A DNA stretch of 5,311 bases from Candidatus Latescibacterota bacterium (GCA_018667995.1 JABIQT010000491.1:1-5311), one strand, 5' to 3'; shown: positions 1-5,311, numbered from the stretch's first letter. Numbers and translations: made by a program. Notes: generated by a model from the letters alone, not told the origin.

Positions 1-669
1 GAGCCCATCTTTGAAAACAGGTTTCCGGGTGGCCATTCCTCGTATCAGATCCCCACGTTCGCGGAAGAGATTGAATTGATCCAGAGCTTGAATCGCTCCA
101 CAGGCAGAGCGGTCGGCATCTATACGGAGATCAAATCGCCGGCCTGGCATCGGACCCAGGGCAAGGATATTAGCAAGGCTGTTTTGGAGATCCTCGATAG
201 ATATGGCTATAATGATGCAACCAGCAACGCTTTCCTGCAGTGCTTCGACAGGGATGAATTGCGGCGAATTCGTTTTGTACTACACGCCGAGATCAAGCTC
301 GTTCAATTGCTGGGAGCAAGTGAAGCGGACTCGACTACACGAACCCACCTTGCGGATATTGCTACCTACGCCCAAGGAATTGGACCGTACATTGGTCTTC
401 TCGTAAAACCGTTGAATCTCGCCGAAAAGAATAGCCGCGAGACCGGGCCTGTAATCACAGAGTTGACTAGAGACGCCCACGACATCGGTCTCATCGTACA
501 TCCATATACCTTTCGTGCTGATTATTTACCTTCGTATGCCAATGGATTTGAGTCGCTCCTTTCACTATTTTTCGATCGCATCGGTGTGGACGGCATCTTC
601 ACAGACCACCCTGATCAGGTAAGGTCTTTCCTGGATGATGTCGACGATCTCTCCTCTAACAGACATTAG
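1..669 (+). CDS. glpQ: Glycerophosphodiester phosphodiesterase, GlpQ-like (C-terminal part; 5' end outside window)
   Basis: The frame is open from the first base to the TAG at 667-669, giving the last 222 residues. The family hydrolyses glycerophosphodiesters to glycerol 3-phosphate and an alcohol on a metal-dependent TIM barrel. GlpQ members are periplasmic, but the signal peptide, if any, lies outside the window. Numbering from the first codon, I see RFPGG near 7, TFAEEIE at 19-25, the YTEIKSP strand with E43 and K45 (the metal/catalytic strand, PEIKAP in E. coli GlpQ), LQCFD at about 79-83, GIGP at 126-129, VHPYTFR at 166-172 and FTDHPD at 200-205 (FTDFPD in GlpQ). Compared with E. coli GlpQ as I remember it, the segment after the LVQL strand is about 20 residues shorter, so a surface loop is reduced. 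The gene is probably co-transcribed with the amidohydrolase 36 bp downstream. Family assignment is firm; the natural phosphodiester substrate is not known. Confidence 0.92.
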   Translation, partial: EPIFENRFPGGHSSYQIPTFAEEIELIQSLNRSTGRAVGIYTEIKSPAWHRTQGKDISKAVLEILDRYGYNDATSNAFLQCFDRDELRRIRFVLHAEIKLVQLLGASEADSTTRTHLADIATYAQGIGPYIGLLVKPLNLAEKNSRETGPVITELTRDAHDIGLIVHPYTFRADYLPSYANGFESLLSLFFDRIGVDGIFTDHPDQVRSFLDDVDDLSSNRH

Positions 670-705
670 TTAAAACCTGGACGATCCTATCCCAATGTTT
701 CCCTC

Positions 706-1977
706 ATGTTAACATCGGCAGAGCGTAGAGTCCTCGGTCAAATTGACCGATTTCGTGATGAGATGGTCGGCTTCCTGCAGTCACTCATTCGAATACCGAC
801 CATAAACCCTCCTGGTGAGAATTACGATCCATGCGCCCGCCTCATCGGTGATTTTCTGTCGAACCTGCACTATGATGTGTCCTACATTGTGGCAGAAGAT
901 CATCCAGACCATTCCGTGGACTTCCCACGTGTGAATGTTTTAGGTCGGTTAGAAGGCAGTGGAGCTGGCCCTGCGGTCCACCTCAATGGACACACGGATG
1001 TGGTGCCGGCCGGAGAAGGCTGGACGGTAGATCCCTTCGGAGGGACTGTTAAGGATGGTAGGGTTTACGGCCGGGGGGCTTGTGACATGAAGGGCGGGAT
1101 CGCCTCCGCCTTGTTTGCCGCCGCGGCTTTGCGAGACTCGGGCGTAGATCTGTTCGGTGCTCTGGAGTTCAGCGGTACGGTCGACGAAGAGAGTGGTGGC
1201 TTTGCTGGTATGGCCCACCTGGCGGAAGAAGGTTTTATTACACCTGAGAAGACGGCATGTGTCATTATCCCTGAGCCGCTCAACGTAGACCGGATTTGTC
1301 TCGGGCACCGGGGAGTCTACTGGTTCGAAATTGAAACCCTGGGGCGGATCGCTCATGGAAGCATGCCATTTCTTGGAAGCAATGCGATCGACATGATGGG
1401 AAGTCTGATTGATAGAATAGATCGGAGTCTGCGCCCTGAACTCGCTCGAAGACATACTTCTATGCCGGTTGAGCCGCCAGGCGCCCGCCAAGCTACTTTG
1501 AATATCAACGGTATTTTCGGCGGACAGCCTCAACACGGAGTCGGTTCACCGTGTGTAGCAGATCGCTGTGCTGCCGTGTTTGATCGACGTTTTTTGATAG
1601 AAGAACCCATCGCAGATGTGAAGTTCGAGATCAATGCCATTCTAGATGAAATGCGCAGTGCGGACCCGGACTTTCAGGCTGAATTGAAGGAATTGATGGT
1701 TGTCGAGCCCGTTGAAACGGCCCGTGATGCCGATGTGGTGTTGGCGGCAACTGGGGCTATTCAGGACGTGCTGAACACGCCGGCTTCGTATATTGCCAGT
1801 CCCGGAACATATGATCATAAACATGTGGTAAACATCGGTGGCGTATCCCAATGCATCGCATACGGACCCGGCATGCTCGATTTGGCGCATCAACCCGATG
1901 AATACTGTGAAATTGAGCACATGGTTCAGAGCAGCAAGGTGATTGCACTTTCCATTATGAGATTGTCAGGAACTTAA
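706..1977 (+). CDS. M20-family metallo-amidohydrolase, ArgE/DapE type
   Basis: This 423-residue protein is likely a cytoplasmic two-metal (zinc) hydrolase that removes an acyl group from an amino acid or similar amide. The whole M20 catalytic set is visible: HLNGHTDVV with H96 and D98, GACDMKGG with bridging D127, VDEESGG with general base E161 and ligand E162, IPEP with E190, and LAHQPDEY with H395. The dimerisation domain lies between them and carries AHGSMP with H217, the histidine that in DapE-like enzymes reaches the neighbouring subunit's active site. Length is normal for the family. The usual GT-S/D-G/A-R substrate-binding motif reads GTYDHK at 367-372, so lysine stands where arginine is typical. 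ATG at 706 is the only in-frame start after the upstream TAG, but no Shine-Dalgarno sequence precedes it, so translation may be coupled to the upstream gene. ArgE, DapE, carboxypeptidase G2 and N-carbamoyl hydrolases all share this fold; the substrate cannot be chosen from sequence alone. Confidence 0.93.
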   Translation: MLTSAERRVLGQIDRFRDEMVGFLQSLIRIPTINPPGENYDPCARLIGDFLSNLHYDVSYIVAEDHPDHSVDFPRVNVLGRLEGSGAGPAVHLNGHTDVVPAGEGWTVDPFGGTVKDGRVYGRGACDMKGGIASALFAAAALRDSGVDLFGALEFSGTVDEESGGFAGMAHLAEEGFITPEKTACVIIPEPLNVDRICLGHRGVYWFEIETLGRIAHGSMPFLGSNAIDMMGSLIDRIDRSLRPELARRHTSMPVEPPGARQATLNINGIFGGQPQHGVGSPCVADRCAAVFDRRFLIEEPIADVKFEINAILDEMRSADPDFQAELKELMVVEPVETARDADVVLAATGAIQDVLNTPASYIASPGTYDHKHVVNIGGVSQCIAYGPGMLDLAHQPDEYCEIEHMVQSSKVIALSIMRLSGT

Positions 1978-1981
1978 GGAG
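1976..1981 (+). promoter_or_regulatory. Ribosome binding site overlapping the previous stop codon
   Basis: AAGGAG lies five bases before the ATG at 1987, and its first two bases are the last two of the TAA that ends the amidohydrolase. This supports the start chosen for the dehydrogenase and implies that the two genes are read from one mRNA with coupled translation. Confidence 0.85.
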
Positions 1982-1986
1982 AAAAC

Positions 1987-2958
1987 ATGGGGCAGCGGGA
2001 CGAAGTTACCATCGTAATTCCAGGAGACGATCCTCCACAGATACAGGGATCTCCGCATCTTAAGCGTCTGGAGGGTGTTGGTCGTGTGGTACTCTACAAA
2101 GATCGACCAGAGACGCTGGAGGAAAAAATCACCAGGGCCCAAGACGCAGACATTATGATCAACTCAAGAGGTATCGTGAAGTGGCCGGCCGAAGCCCTTC
2201 AACGCCTTCCGAAACTTAAGATGGCATCTACCTGTTCCATCGGCACGGATATGTTTGACCTTGAGGCTGCCCGATCCTGCGATGTTCTTGTGTGCAATCA
2301 GCCAGGGCGGACGGCGCCTGTTGTAGCGGAGCACACACTTGGATTGATTTTTGCACTCTCAAAGAGAGCCGCATATTTCACCTCGGAAATCAAAGCAGGT
2401 GGTTGGCCGCGCCTCGATAACGTATTCCTTCAAGGTAAGACTCTCGGCATCATCGGCACGGGTCATATCGGTTCAGAGTTGTCTCGGCTTGCGAATGCAC
2501 TCGGGATGAATGTGATCGCCTGGACCTTTAATCCGTCAGATGAAAAGGCGGCGGCCTACGGTCTTCGTTATGTAGCTCTTGAGCAATTGCTCGGAACAGC
2601 CGATGTGGTTAGTCTTCATATCAGCTTGACGCAAGACACGCATCATTTGATGGGATCGAGAGAATTTGGTCATATGAAAAAAGATGCGCTTTTCATCAAC
2701 TGCGGGCGCGGTGGCCTCGTTGATACGGACGCATTGATTGAGGCGCTAAAAAGTGGACATCTGGGTGGAGCAGGAATTGATGTGTTCGATCCTGAGCCGA
2801 TCCCTGCTGGACATCCGTTGCTATCGATGGATCAGGTTGTGCTGACCCCCCACTGTGCGGACATGACGCCAGAGGGTGTGGATCTGTTGAATGAGGGGGC
2901 GGTGGACAATGTACTCGCATACCTCGGTGGAAACCCACAGAATGTGGTGAATCCATGA
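1987..2958 (+). CDS. D-isomer-specific 2-hydroxyacid dehydrogenase
   Basis: A 323-residue NAD(P)-dependent oxidoreductase that interconverts a D-2-hydroxyacid and the matching 2-keto acid in the cytoplasm. The nucleotide-binding domain starts near residue 104 with the helix around AEHTLGL and has the Rossmann loop GTGHIG at 157-162. The catalytic triad is present: R241 in NCGRGGLVD, E270 in FDPEP and H289 in TPHCAD. At the end of the second Rossmann strand (VIAWTFN, 176-182) the acidic residue that usually selects NAD appears to be threonine (T180), which favours NADP use or relaxed specificity; this is inference. Length fits the glycerate/phosphoglycerate/lactate dehydrogenase group without a C-terminal ACT domain, so it is not a full-length SerA of the regulated type. 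It follows the amidohydrolase by 9 bp with a strong ribosome binding site. The exact substrate (glyoxylate, hydroxypyruvate or another keto acid) is undetermined. Confidence 0.93.
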   Translation: MGQRDEVTIVIPGDDPPQIQGSPHLKRLEGVGRVVLYKDRPETLEEKITRAQDADIMINSRGIVKWPAEALQRLPKLKMASTCSIGTDMFDLEAARSCDVLVCNQPGRTAPVVAEHTLGLIFALSKRAAYFTSEIKAGGWPRLDNVFLQGKTLGIIGTGHIGSELSRLANALGMNVIAWTFNPSDEKAAAYGLRYVALEQLLGTADVVSLHISLTQDTHHLMGSREFGHMKKDALFINCGRGGLVDTDALIEALKSGHLGGAGIDVFDPEPIPAGHPLLSMDQVVLTPHCADMTPEGVDLLNEGAVDNVLAYLGGNPQNVVNP

Positions 2959-3040
2959 AATCAGCCGGTAGATAACCGAAGCCTCGAATTCGCTTACAGC
3001 GCTCGATTCTTCACAGATGGTGACGGATAGTTGGCGTGTT

Positions 3041-3060
3041 GATATACCCATGGGAATATC
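3041..3060. promoter_or_regulatory. Near-perfect 20-bp palindrome, possible operator
   Basis: The arms GATAT (3041-3045) and ATATC (3056-3060) flank the perfect 8-bp palindrome CCCATGGG (3047-3054). Only the A/A pair at 3046 and 3055 breaks the symmetry. The site ends 77 bases before the ATG at 3138. Size and symmetry fit a site for a dimeric helix-turn-helix repressor such as LacI, TetR or GntR types, but no regulator gene is in the window. A second palindrome, GATATATC at 3074-3081, repeats the outer half-site 33 bases further on, about three helical turns. Confidence 0.5.
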
Positions 3061-3124
3061 GCTCGACGCTGCTGATATATCTTACGGACAGTTTGAATAC
3101 GGTTCTGAGTAGTTCCAGGAAAAC

Positions 3125-3130
3125 AAAGGA
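3125..3130 (+). promoter_or_regulatory. Ribosome binding site that decides the Gfo/Idh/MocA start
   Basis: AAAGGA is placed seven bases before the ATG at 3138. The Rossmann strand (LRIGIVGA) begins directly after that methionine, as expected for the family, so this start is preferred over the in-frame GTG at 3036. Confidence 0.75.
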
Positions 3131-3137
3131 AAGTCAA

Positions 3138-3983
3138 ATGTTGAGAATTGGAATTGTAGGGGCGGAGAATAGTCACACGGCCGCCATTGCCAAGACGATC
3201 AACGTCGACGAACTGATTCCGGATGCCGAGGTCGTCTGCGTCTGGGGTGAAACACCTGAATTTGCCCGGGCAGCGGCCGAAAAGGGACGTATTCCAAGCA
3301 TTGTCGATAGTCCGAAGGATCTCATCGGAGAGGTCGATGCGGCTGTAGTTGATCACCGTCATCCGAAGGACCACCTTCCCGCGGCTGAGGCACTTCTCGA
3401 GGCGGGTATCCCTCTCTTTATCGATAAGCCCTTCTGCTACCGTAGCGCGGAAGGCAATAAGTTCCTCGACCGGGCTGAAGCTCTGGGAGTGCCTGTAACT
3501 TCGTTTTCTGTGCTGCCGAAGCAAGCCGCATTTGCAGACCTGATGCGTGAAGCCGGCGAGCTCGGACAAATATCCTCTGTTGTTACCACCGGCCCGTGCG
3601 ATATCGATTCCCCCTACGGGAGTGTCTTCTTCTATGGGATACACCAGGTCGATATGCTGCTTCGACTTACCGGGTATGATGTCGTTGATGCTGGTGTGTA
3701 CAAGGGCACGCAGGGGAATCATGTTGCTACCATACGTTTCGATAGCGGGGTTGTCGCCGCCATGAATCTGATCAAAGAGGGGAGTCCAGCGTTTCACATT
3801 TCAGTCATAGGTGAGAAAGGACGTCTCGACAGAAATATTGTCTATGACGATAATACCTATCTGACAGGGATCCAGGACTTTGTTGACGTTTTTCGGACGG
3901 GATCTTGCCCGGAGACCAGGGAGTCGATTCTTGGTCCGGTTGCAGTTCTTGAGGCACTCGAATCGTCGTTGGTTCAGGATTAG
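3138..3983 (+). CDS. Gfo/Idh/MocA-family oxidoreductase, short form
   Basis: From the ATG with a good ribosome binding site this is 281 residues, shorter than the 330-400 usual for the family. Members oxidise or reduce sugars, inositols and related compounds with NAD(P). Residues 1-120 form the Rossmann domain. The family lysine motif reads IDKPF (95-99, K97) where E-K-P is commoner, and FFYGIHQVDML at 164-174 carries the H169/D172 pair expected in the second domain near the substrate. The glycine loop is unusual: GIVGAENSH at 5-13 instead of G-x-G-x-x-G. The C-terminal part (TIRFDSGVVAAMNL, then VIGEKGRLD at 223-231) matches the beta-sheet domain; the protein seems to lack some of the late helices and loops. 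It lies 179 bp after the dehydrogenase, last in the plus-strand cluster, and ends 73 bp from the converging FTR gene. The substrate is unknown. Confidence 0.88.
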   Translation: MLRIGIVGAENSHTAAIAKTINVDELIPDAEVVCVWGETPEFARAAAEKGRIPSIVDSPKDLIGEVDAAVVDHRHPKDHLPAAEALLEAGIPLFIDKPFCYRSAEGNKFLDRAEALGVPVTSFSVLPKQAAFADLMREAGELGQISSVVTTGPCDIDSPYGSVFFYGIHQVDMLLRLTGYDVVDAGVYKGTQGNHVATIRFDSGVVAAMNLIKEGSPAFHISVIGEKGRLDRNIVYDDNTYLTGIQDFVDVFRTGSCPETRESILGPVAVLEALESSLVQD

Positions 3984-4002
3984 ACAGATAACATTGCGCC
4001 AT

Positions 4003-4029
4003 AAAAAAACCCCCAGCGATTGCCGGGGG
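4003..4029 (-). terminator. Intrinsic terminator of the FTR subunit gene
   Basis: On the minus strand CCCCCGGC pairs with GCTGGGGG around an AATC tetraloop (4029 to 4010), followed at once by seven T residues (4009 to 4003). In minus-strand RNA the sixth pair is a G-U wobble, so the stem is 8 bp and continuous. In plus-strand RNA the same position is an A/C mismatch and no U-run follows, so it should act mainly leftward. It starts 27 bases after the FTR stop codon and sits in the convergent gap, protecting the plus-strand cluster from antisense reading. Confidence 0.92.
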
Positions 4030-4056
4030 GCTGATTCTCCTATCGAGCATTCACTT

Positions 4057-4476
4057 TTAGTGTGAGGCCTCGTACTCGTCTGACTTGTGTCTTAGCTCCC
4101 GTCCGTTTTCGGGAGTCGGGTCTTCCACGACGCCATAAATCTGTTTGCCCTCATGACCCTCTGGCAGATACTCCGTAATGGGCAATCCGTCGTCTCTGAC
4201 GAAAAGAAGGCAGTGGCAGTACTTGTAGATCTTCATCTCGTCGCACGCACACACCCACTCGCGACTCCGCTCTAACTCTTCCTTCTTGTCCGGATAGAAA
4301 TTACACGGACACAAGGGACGCCCTAGCTCATCTACATGATGGGCAAGCCCTTTGATCACAGACTCCGTCACTTCCTCATTCGGATGTCGGGATGTTCCTG
4401 TCTTTTCCAGATACTTCTCGACATATTTGTTCATCTTGGCCATGCTCTTTTCAGACGGCAATTGTTGGTCACTCAT
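4057..4476 (-). CDS. Ferredoxin-thioredoxin reductase catalytic subunit
   Basis: A 139-residue cytoplasmic iron-sulfur protein that passes electrons from ferredoxin, or a similar one-electron donor, to a disulfide in thioredoxin or a related partner. All six signature cysteines are present: CPC (C56, C58), CAC (C76, C78) and CHC (C87, C89) followed by LLF. By comparison with the Synechocystis enzyme, C56, C76, C78 and C87 should bind the [4Fe-4S] cluster and C58/C89 form the redox disulfide, with H88 beside it. The middle motif is CAC instead of CPC, and the first spacer is 17 residues against 16. A charged tail follows from about 108 (VVEDPTPENGRELRHK). The ATG at 4476 is chosen because GGAG lies seven bases upstream; the in-frame ATG at 4521 has no such site and would leave a leader of only about nine bases after the predicted promoter. 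No variable (alpha) subunit, thioredoxin or rubredoxin gene lies beside it in the window. Called ftrC or ftrB in phototrophs; the physiological partner here is unknown. Confidence 0.93.
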   Translation of the reverse strand: MSDQQLPSEKSMAKMNKYVEKYLEKTGTSRHPNEEVTESVIKGLAHHVDELGRPLCPCNFYPDKKEELERSREWVCACDEMKIYKYCHCLLFVRDDGLPITEYLPEGHEGKQIYGVVEDPTPENGRELRHKSDEYEASH

Positions 4477-4483
4477 ATTTGTA

Positions 4484-4487
4484 CTCC
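4484..4487 (-). promoter_or_regulatory. Ribosome binding site of the FTR subunit gene
   Basis: GGAG on the minus strand is seven bases before the ATG at 4476-4474 and selects this start over the upstream in-frame ATG at 4521-4519. Confidence 0.75.
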
Positions 4488-4498
4488 ATTGAGGTTGC

Positions 4499-4538
4499 TT
4501 GCGAGGGTGGAAACCGGTCATTCAAAATGCCCTCGCAA
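4499..4538. repeat. 9-bp perfect inverted repeat in the FTR promoter/leader
   Basis: TTGCGAGGG at 4499-4507 is matched exactly by CCCTCGCAA at 4530-4538, with 22 bases between. The arm centres are 31 bp apart, close to three helical turns. The right arm overlaps the predicted -10 box (4537-4542) and start-site region, so a protein bound to both arms would block transcription. It could alternatively form a stem-loop in the leader RNA. No T-run follows, so it is not a terminator for the upstream oxidase gene. Confidence 0.55.
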
Positions 4539-4565
4539 AATACCGGCCTTCGCCGTGTCTGTCAA
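4537..4565 (-). promoter_or_regulatory. Predicted sigma70-type promoter of the FTR subunit gene
   Basis: On the minus strand a consensus TTGACA (4565-4560) is followed after exactly 17 bases by TATTTT (4542-4537), four of six matches to TATAAT. Transcription would begin near 4530, giving a leader of about 54 bases before the ATG at 4476. The promoter lies in the 101-bp gap after the oxidase stop codon, so the FTR gene can be expressed without its upstream neighbour. Confidence 0.65.
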
Positions 4566-4577
4566 CCGCCTCAATAG

Positions 4578-5311
4578 TCACACGGTGAATCTGTCCGGAC
4601 TGAACCGACTCATATCATAGTTGGTTTCATCGCGTAGAGCCAGGTCGGCGAGCCAGCGCCCTATCAGCGTGGTGAATTTGAAACCATGACCCGAGAAACC
4701 GGCGCCGAGAATAACCCCTGCATGCTCAGGGTGTCGCCCCAATATGAAATCTCTATCCGGTGTCACCGTGTACATGCACGTATCCGTGCTATGATAGGTA
4801 AATTTGCGATAGGGCATCAGTTTCTGTAACCAGTTCTGTAGGTTGGCTGCCAGACCCTTGTCGGGTGCCCGGTCTACTTGATCGGGGTGTATCGTTGGGC
4901 CATGAATATCATCCGCGACTTTCACGCCGCTGCCGTACCATGGAAATCCGTAGTAATCCGTCTCATAGTCCGCGTATACAGGCAGGCTCGCCGGAAGATG
5001 ATCCTTGGATCGATCGCACGTAAAATAACACTTCTGCTGCCTGGTCACCTTTAAGGGTATCGCAAGGTCCCCCATAAGATCGCCCGACCACGGCCCACCG
5101 GCAACTATCAAGCGCCGCGCTCTGAATTTCCCCTCTGATGTGTGGACCTCAGGATATTCGCCTGATAAATCGATGTTCAAGACTTTGCATTCCTGAAGCA
5201 CTTCAGCGCCGCCGTTCACGGCCATGGCCACATGCGTATCAACGCAGCGCGCTGCGTCCAGGAAACCGGCGAAAGGTGTGTAGCATACTAGCGCGTCGTC
5301 TGGAATGCTCA
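4578..5311 (-). CDS. FAD-dependent amine oxidase, monomeric sarcosine oxidase / N-methyltryptophan oxidase family (N-terminus outside window)
   Basis: The frame is open from the right edge to the TGA at 4578-4580, giving the last 243 residues. Family members oxidise secondary or N-methylated amino acids, producing the amine, an aldehyde and hydrogen peroxide. Numbering from the first complete codon, LIVAGGPWSG at 67-76 is the flavin-proximal strand, YYGFPWYGSGVK at 119-130 ends in K130 (the oxygen-activating lysine, K265 of Bacillus sarcosine oxidase), TCMYT carries C178 (covalent FAD attachment, C315 in that enzyme), and GFSGHGFKF contains K211, aligned with substrate-carboxylate-binding K348. 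The C178-K211 spacing of 33 is identical to that enzyme. The residue aligned with H269 is aspartate (ADD), suggesting a different amine substrate. The FAD-binding glycine motif of the N-terminus is not in view. A GTG at 5231 could be mistaken for the start, but homologous sequence (TPFAGFLDAARCVDTH) continues upstream of it. Confidence 0.92.
   Translation of the reverse strand, partial: SIPDDALVCYTPFAGFLDAARCVDTHVAMAVNGGAEVLQECKVLNIDLSGEYPEVHTSEGKFRARRLIVAGGPWSGDLMGDLAIPLKVTRQQKCYFTCDRSKDHLPASLPVYADYETDYYGFPWYGSGVKVADDIHGPTIHPDQVDRAPDKGLAANLQNWLQKLMPYRKFTYHSTDTCMYTVTPDRDFILGRHPEHAGVILGAGFSGHGFKFTTLIGRWLADLALRDETNYDMSRFSPDRFTV

Larger units (their letters stand above)
2959..3137. other. 179-bp intergenic region ahead of the Gfo/Idh/MocA gene
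   Basis: This gap is much longer than the 9-bp and 36-bp gaps earlier in the cluster. It holds a 20-bp palindrome (3041-3060), an 8-bp palindrome (3074-3081) and a ribosome binding site. I see no convincing intrinsic terminator and no strong -35/-10 pair. A weak candidate is TTGGCG at 3031 with GAATAT 17 bases later, only half matching the -10 consensus. The last gene may therefore have its own regulated promoter, or may be read from upstream. An in-frame GTG at 3036 would lengthen the downstream protein by 34 residues, but those residues do not look like family sequence. Confidence 0.55.

Noticed and set aside
949-1536. A 195-codon minus-strand frame inside the amidohydrolase gene
   Set aside because: It lies wholly antisense to a gene with all M20 catalytic motifs and shows no recognisable domain; it is a shadow of the real frame.
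2961-3010. Small palindromes (CGAATTCG, AGCGCT) after the hydroxyacid dehydrogenase as a terminator
   Set aside because: Stems are very short, do not form a stable single hairpin, and no T-run follows.
3036-3137. N-terminal extension of the Gfo/Idh/MocA protein from a GTG at 3036
   Set aside because: The ATG at 3138 has a ribosome binding site at the right distance and begins directly at the Rossmann strand. The 34 extra residues do not look like family sequence and would overlap the palindrome.
2994-3797. A 267-codon open frame on the minus strand across the Gfo/Idh/MocA gene
   Set aside because: The opposite strand encodes a protein with clear family motifs. The antisense product has no recognisable domain and no good ribosome binding site was noticed.
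4003-4030. The C/G-rich hairpin as a terminator for the plus-strand cluster
   Set aside because: In plus-strand RNA the stem has an A/C mismatch and is followed by CTGATT, not a U-run; the A-tract lies on the wrong side.
4477-4521. Start of the FTR subunit at the ATG at 4521-4519
   Set aside because: No ribosome binding site precedes it, the predicted transcript start is only about nine bases upstream, and the ATG at 4476 has GGAG correctly placed.

Overview
The window reads as part of a Gram-negative bacterial chromosome, G+C roughly one half by eye. The leading gene belongs to a periplasmic phosphodiesterase family. A ferredoxin-thioredoxin reductase (FTR) catalytic subunit points to a lineage that uses ferredoxin-linked thiol chemistry. 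FTR subunits also occur outside phototrophs, so this does not prove photosynthesis. No gene in the window fixes the taxon. I see no tRNA, rRNA, CRISPR array, insertion sequence or phage gene.

Plus strand, 1-3983: four genes in the same direction. (1) The C-terminal 222 residues of a GlpQ-like glycerophosphodiester phosphodiesterase, running in from the left edge. (2) After 36 bp, a complete M20-family amidohydrolase of the ArgE/DapE type with all metal ligands present. (3) After 9 bp, a D-2-hydroxyacid dehydrogenase whose ribosome binding site overlaps the preceding stop codon. (4) After a 179-bp gap holding a near-perfect 20-bp palindrome, a short Gfo/Idh/MocA-type oxidoreductase. Together they suggest a catabolic cluster: release of an alcohol from a phosphodiester, hydrolysis of an amide, and NAD(P)-dependent oxidation or reduction of a hydroxy/keto acid and a sugar- or polyol-like compound. 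The actual substrate cannot be read from the sequence.

Minus strand, 5311-4003: a FAD-dependent amine oxidase of the monomeric sarcosine oxidase / N-methyltryptophan oxidase family (its N-terminus lies beyond the right edge), then a 139-residue FTR catalytic subunit. The FTR gene has a good sigma70-type promoter overlapped by a 9-bp inverted repeat, and a strong intrinsic terminator pointing leftward, so it is probably its own transcription unit. It converges with the plus-strand cluster across a 73-bp gap.

The points most worth a second look are the self-contained FTR gene with its possible operator, the palindrome ahead of the Gfo/Idh/MocA gene, and non-consensus active-site or cofactor residues in three of the enzymes. 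I found no clear sign of a wholly new system.
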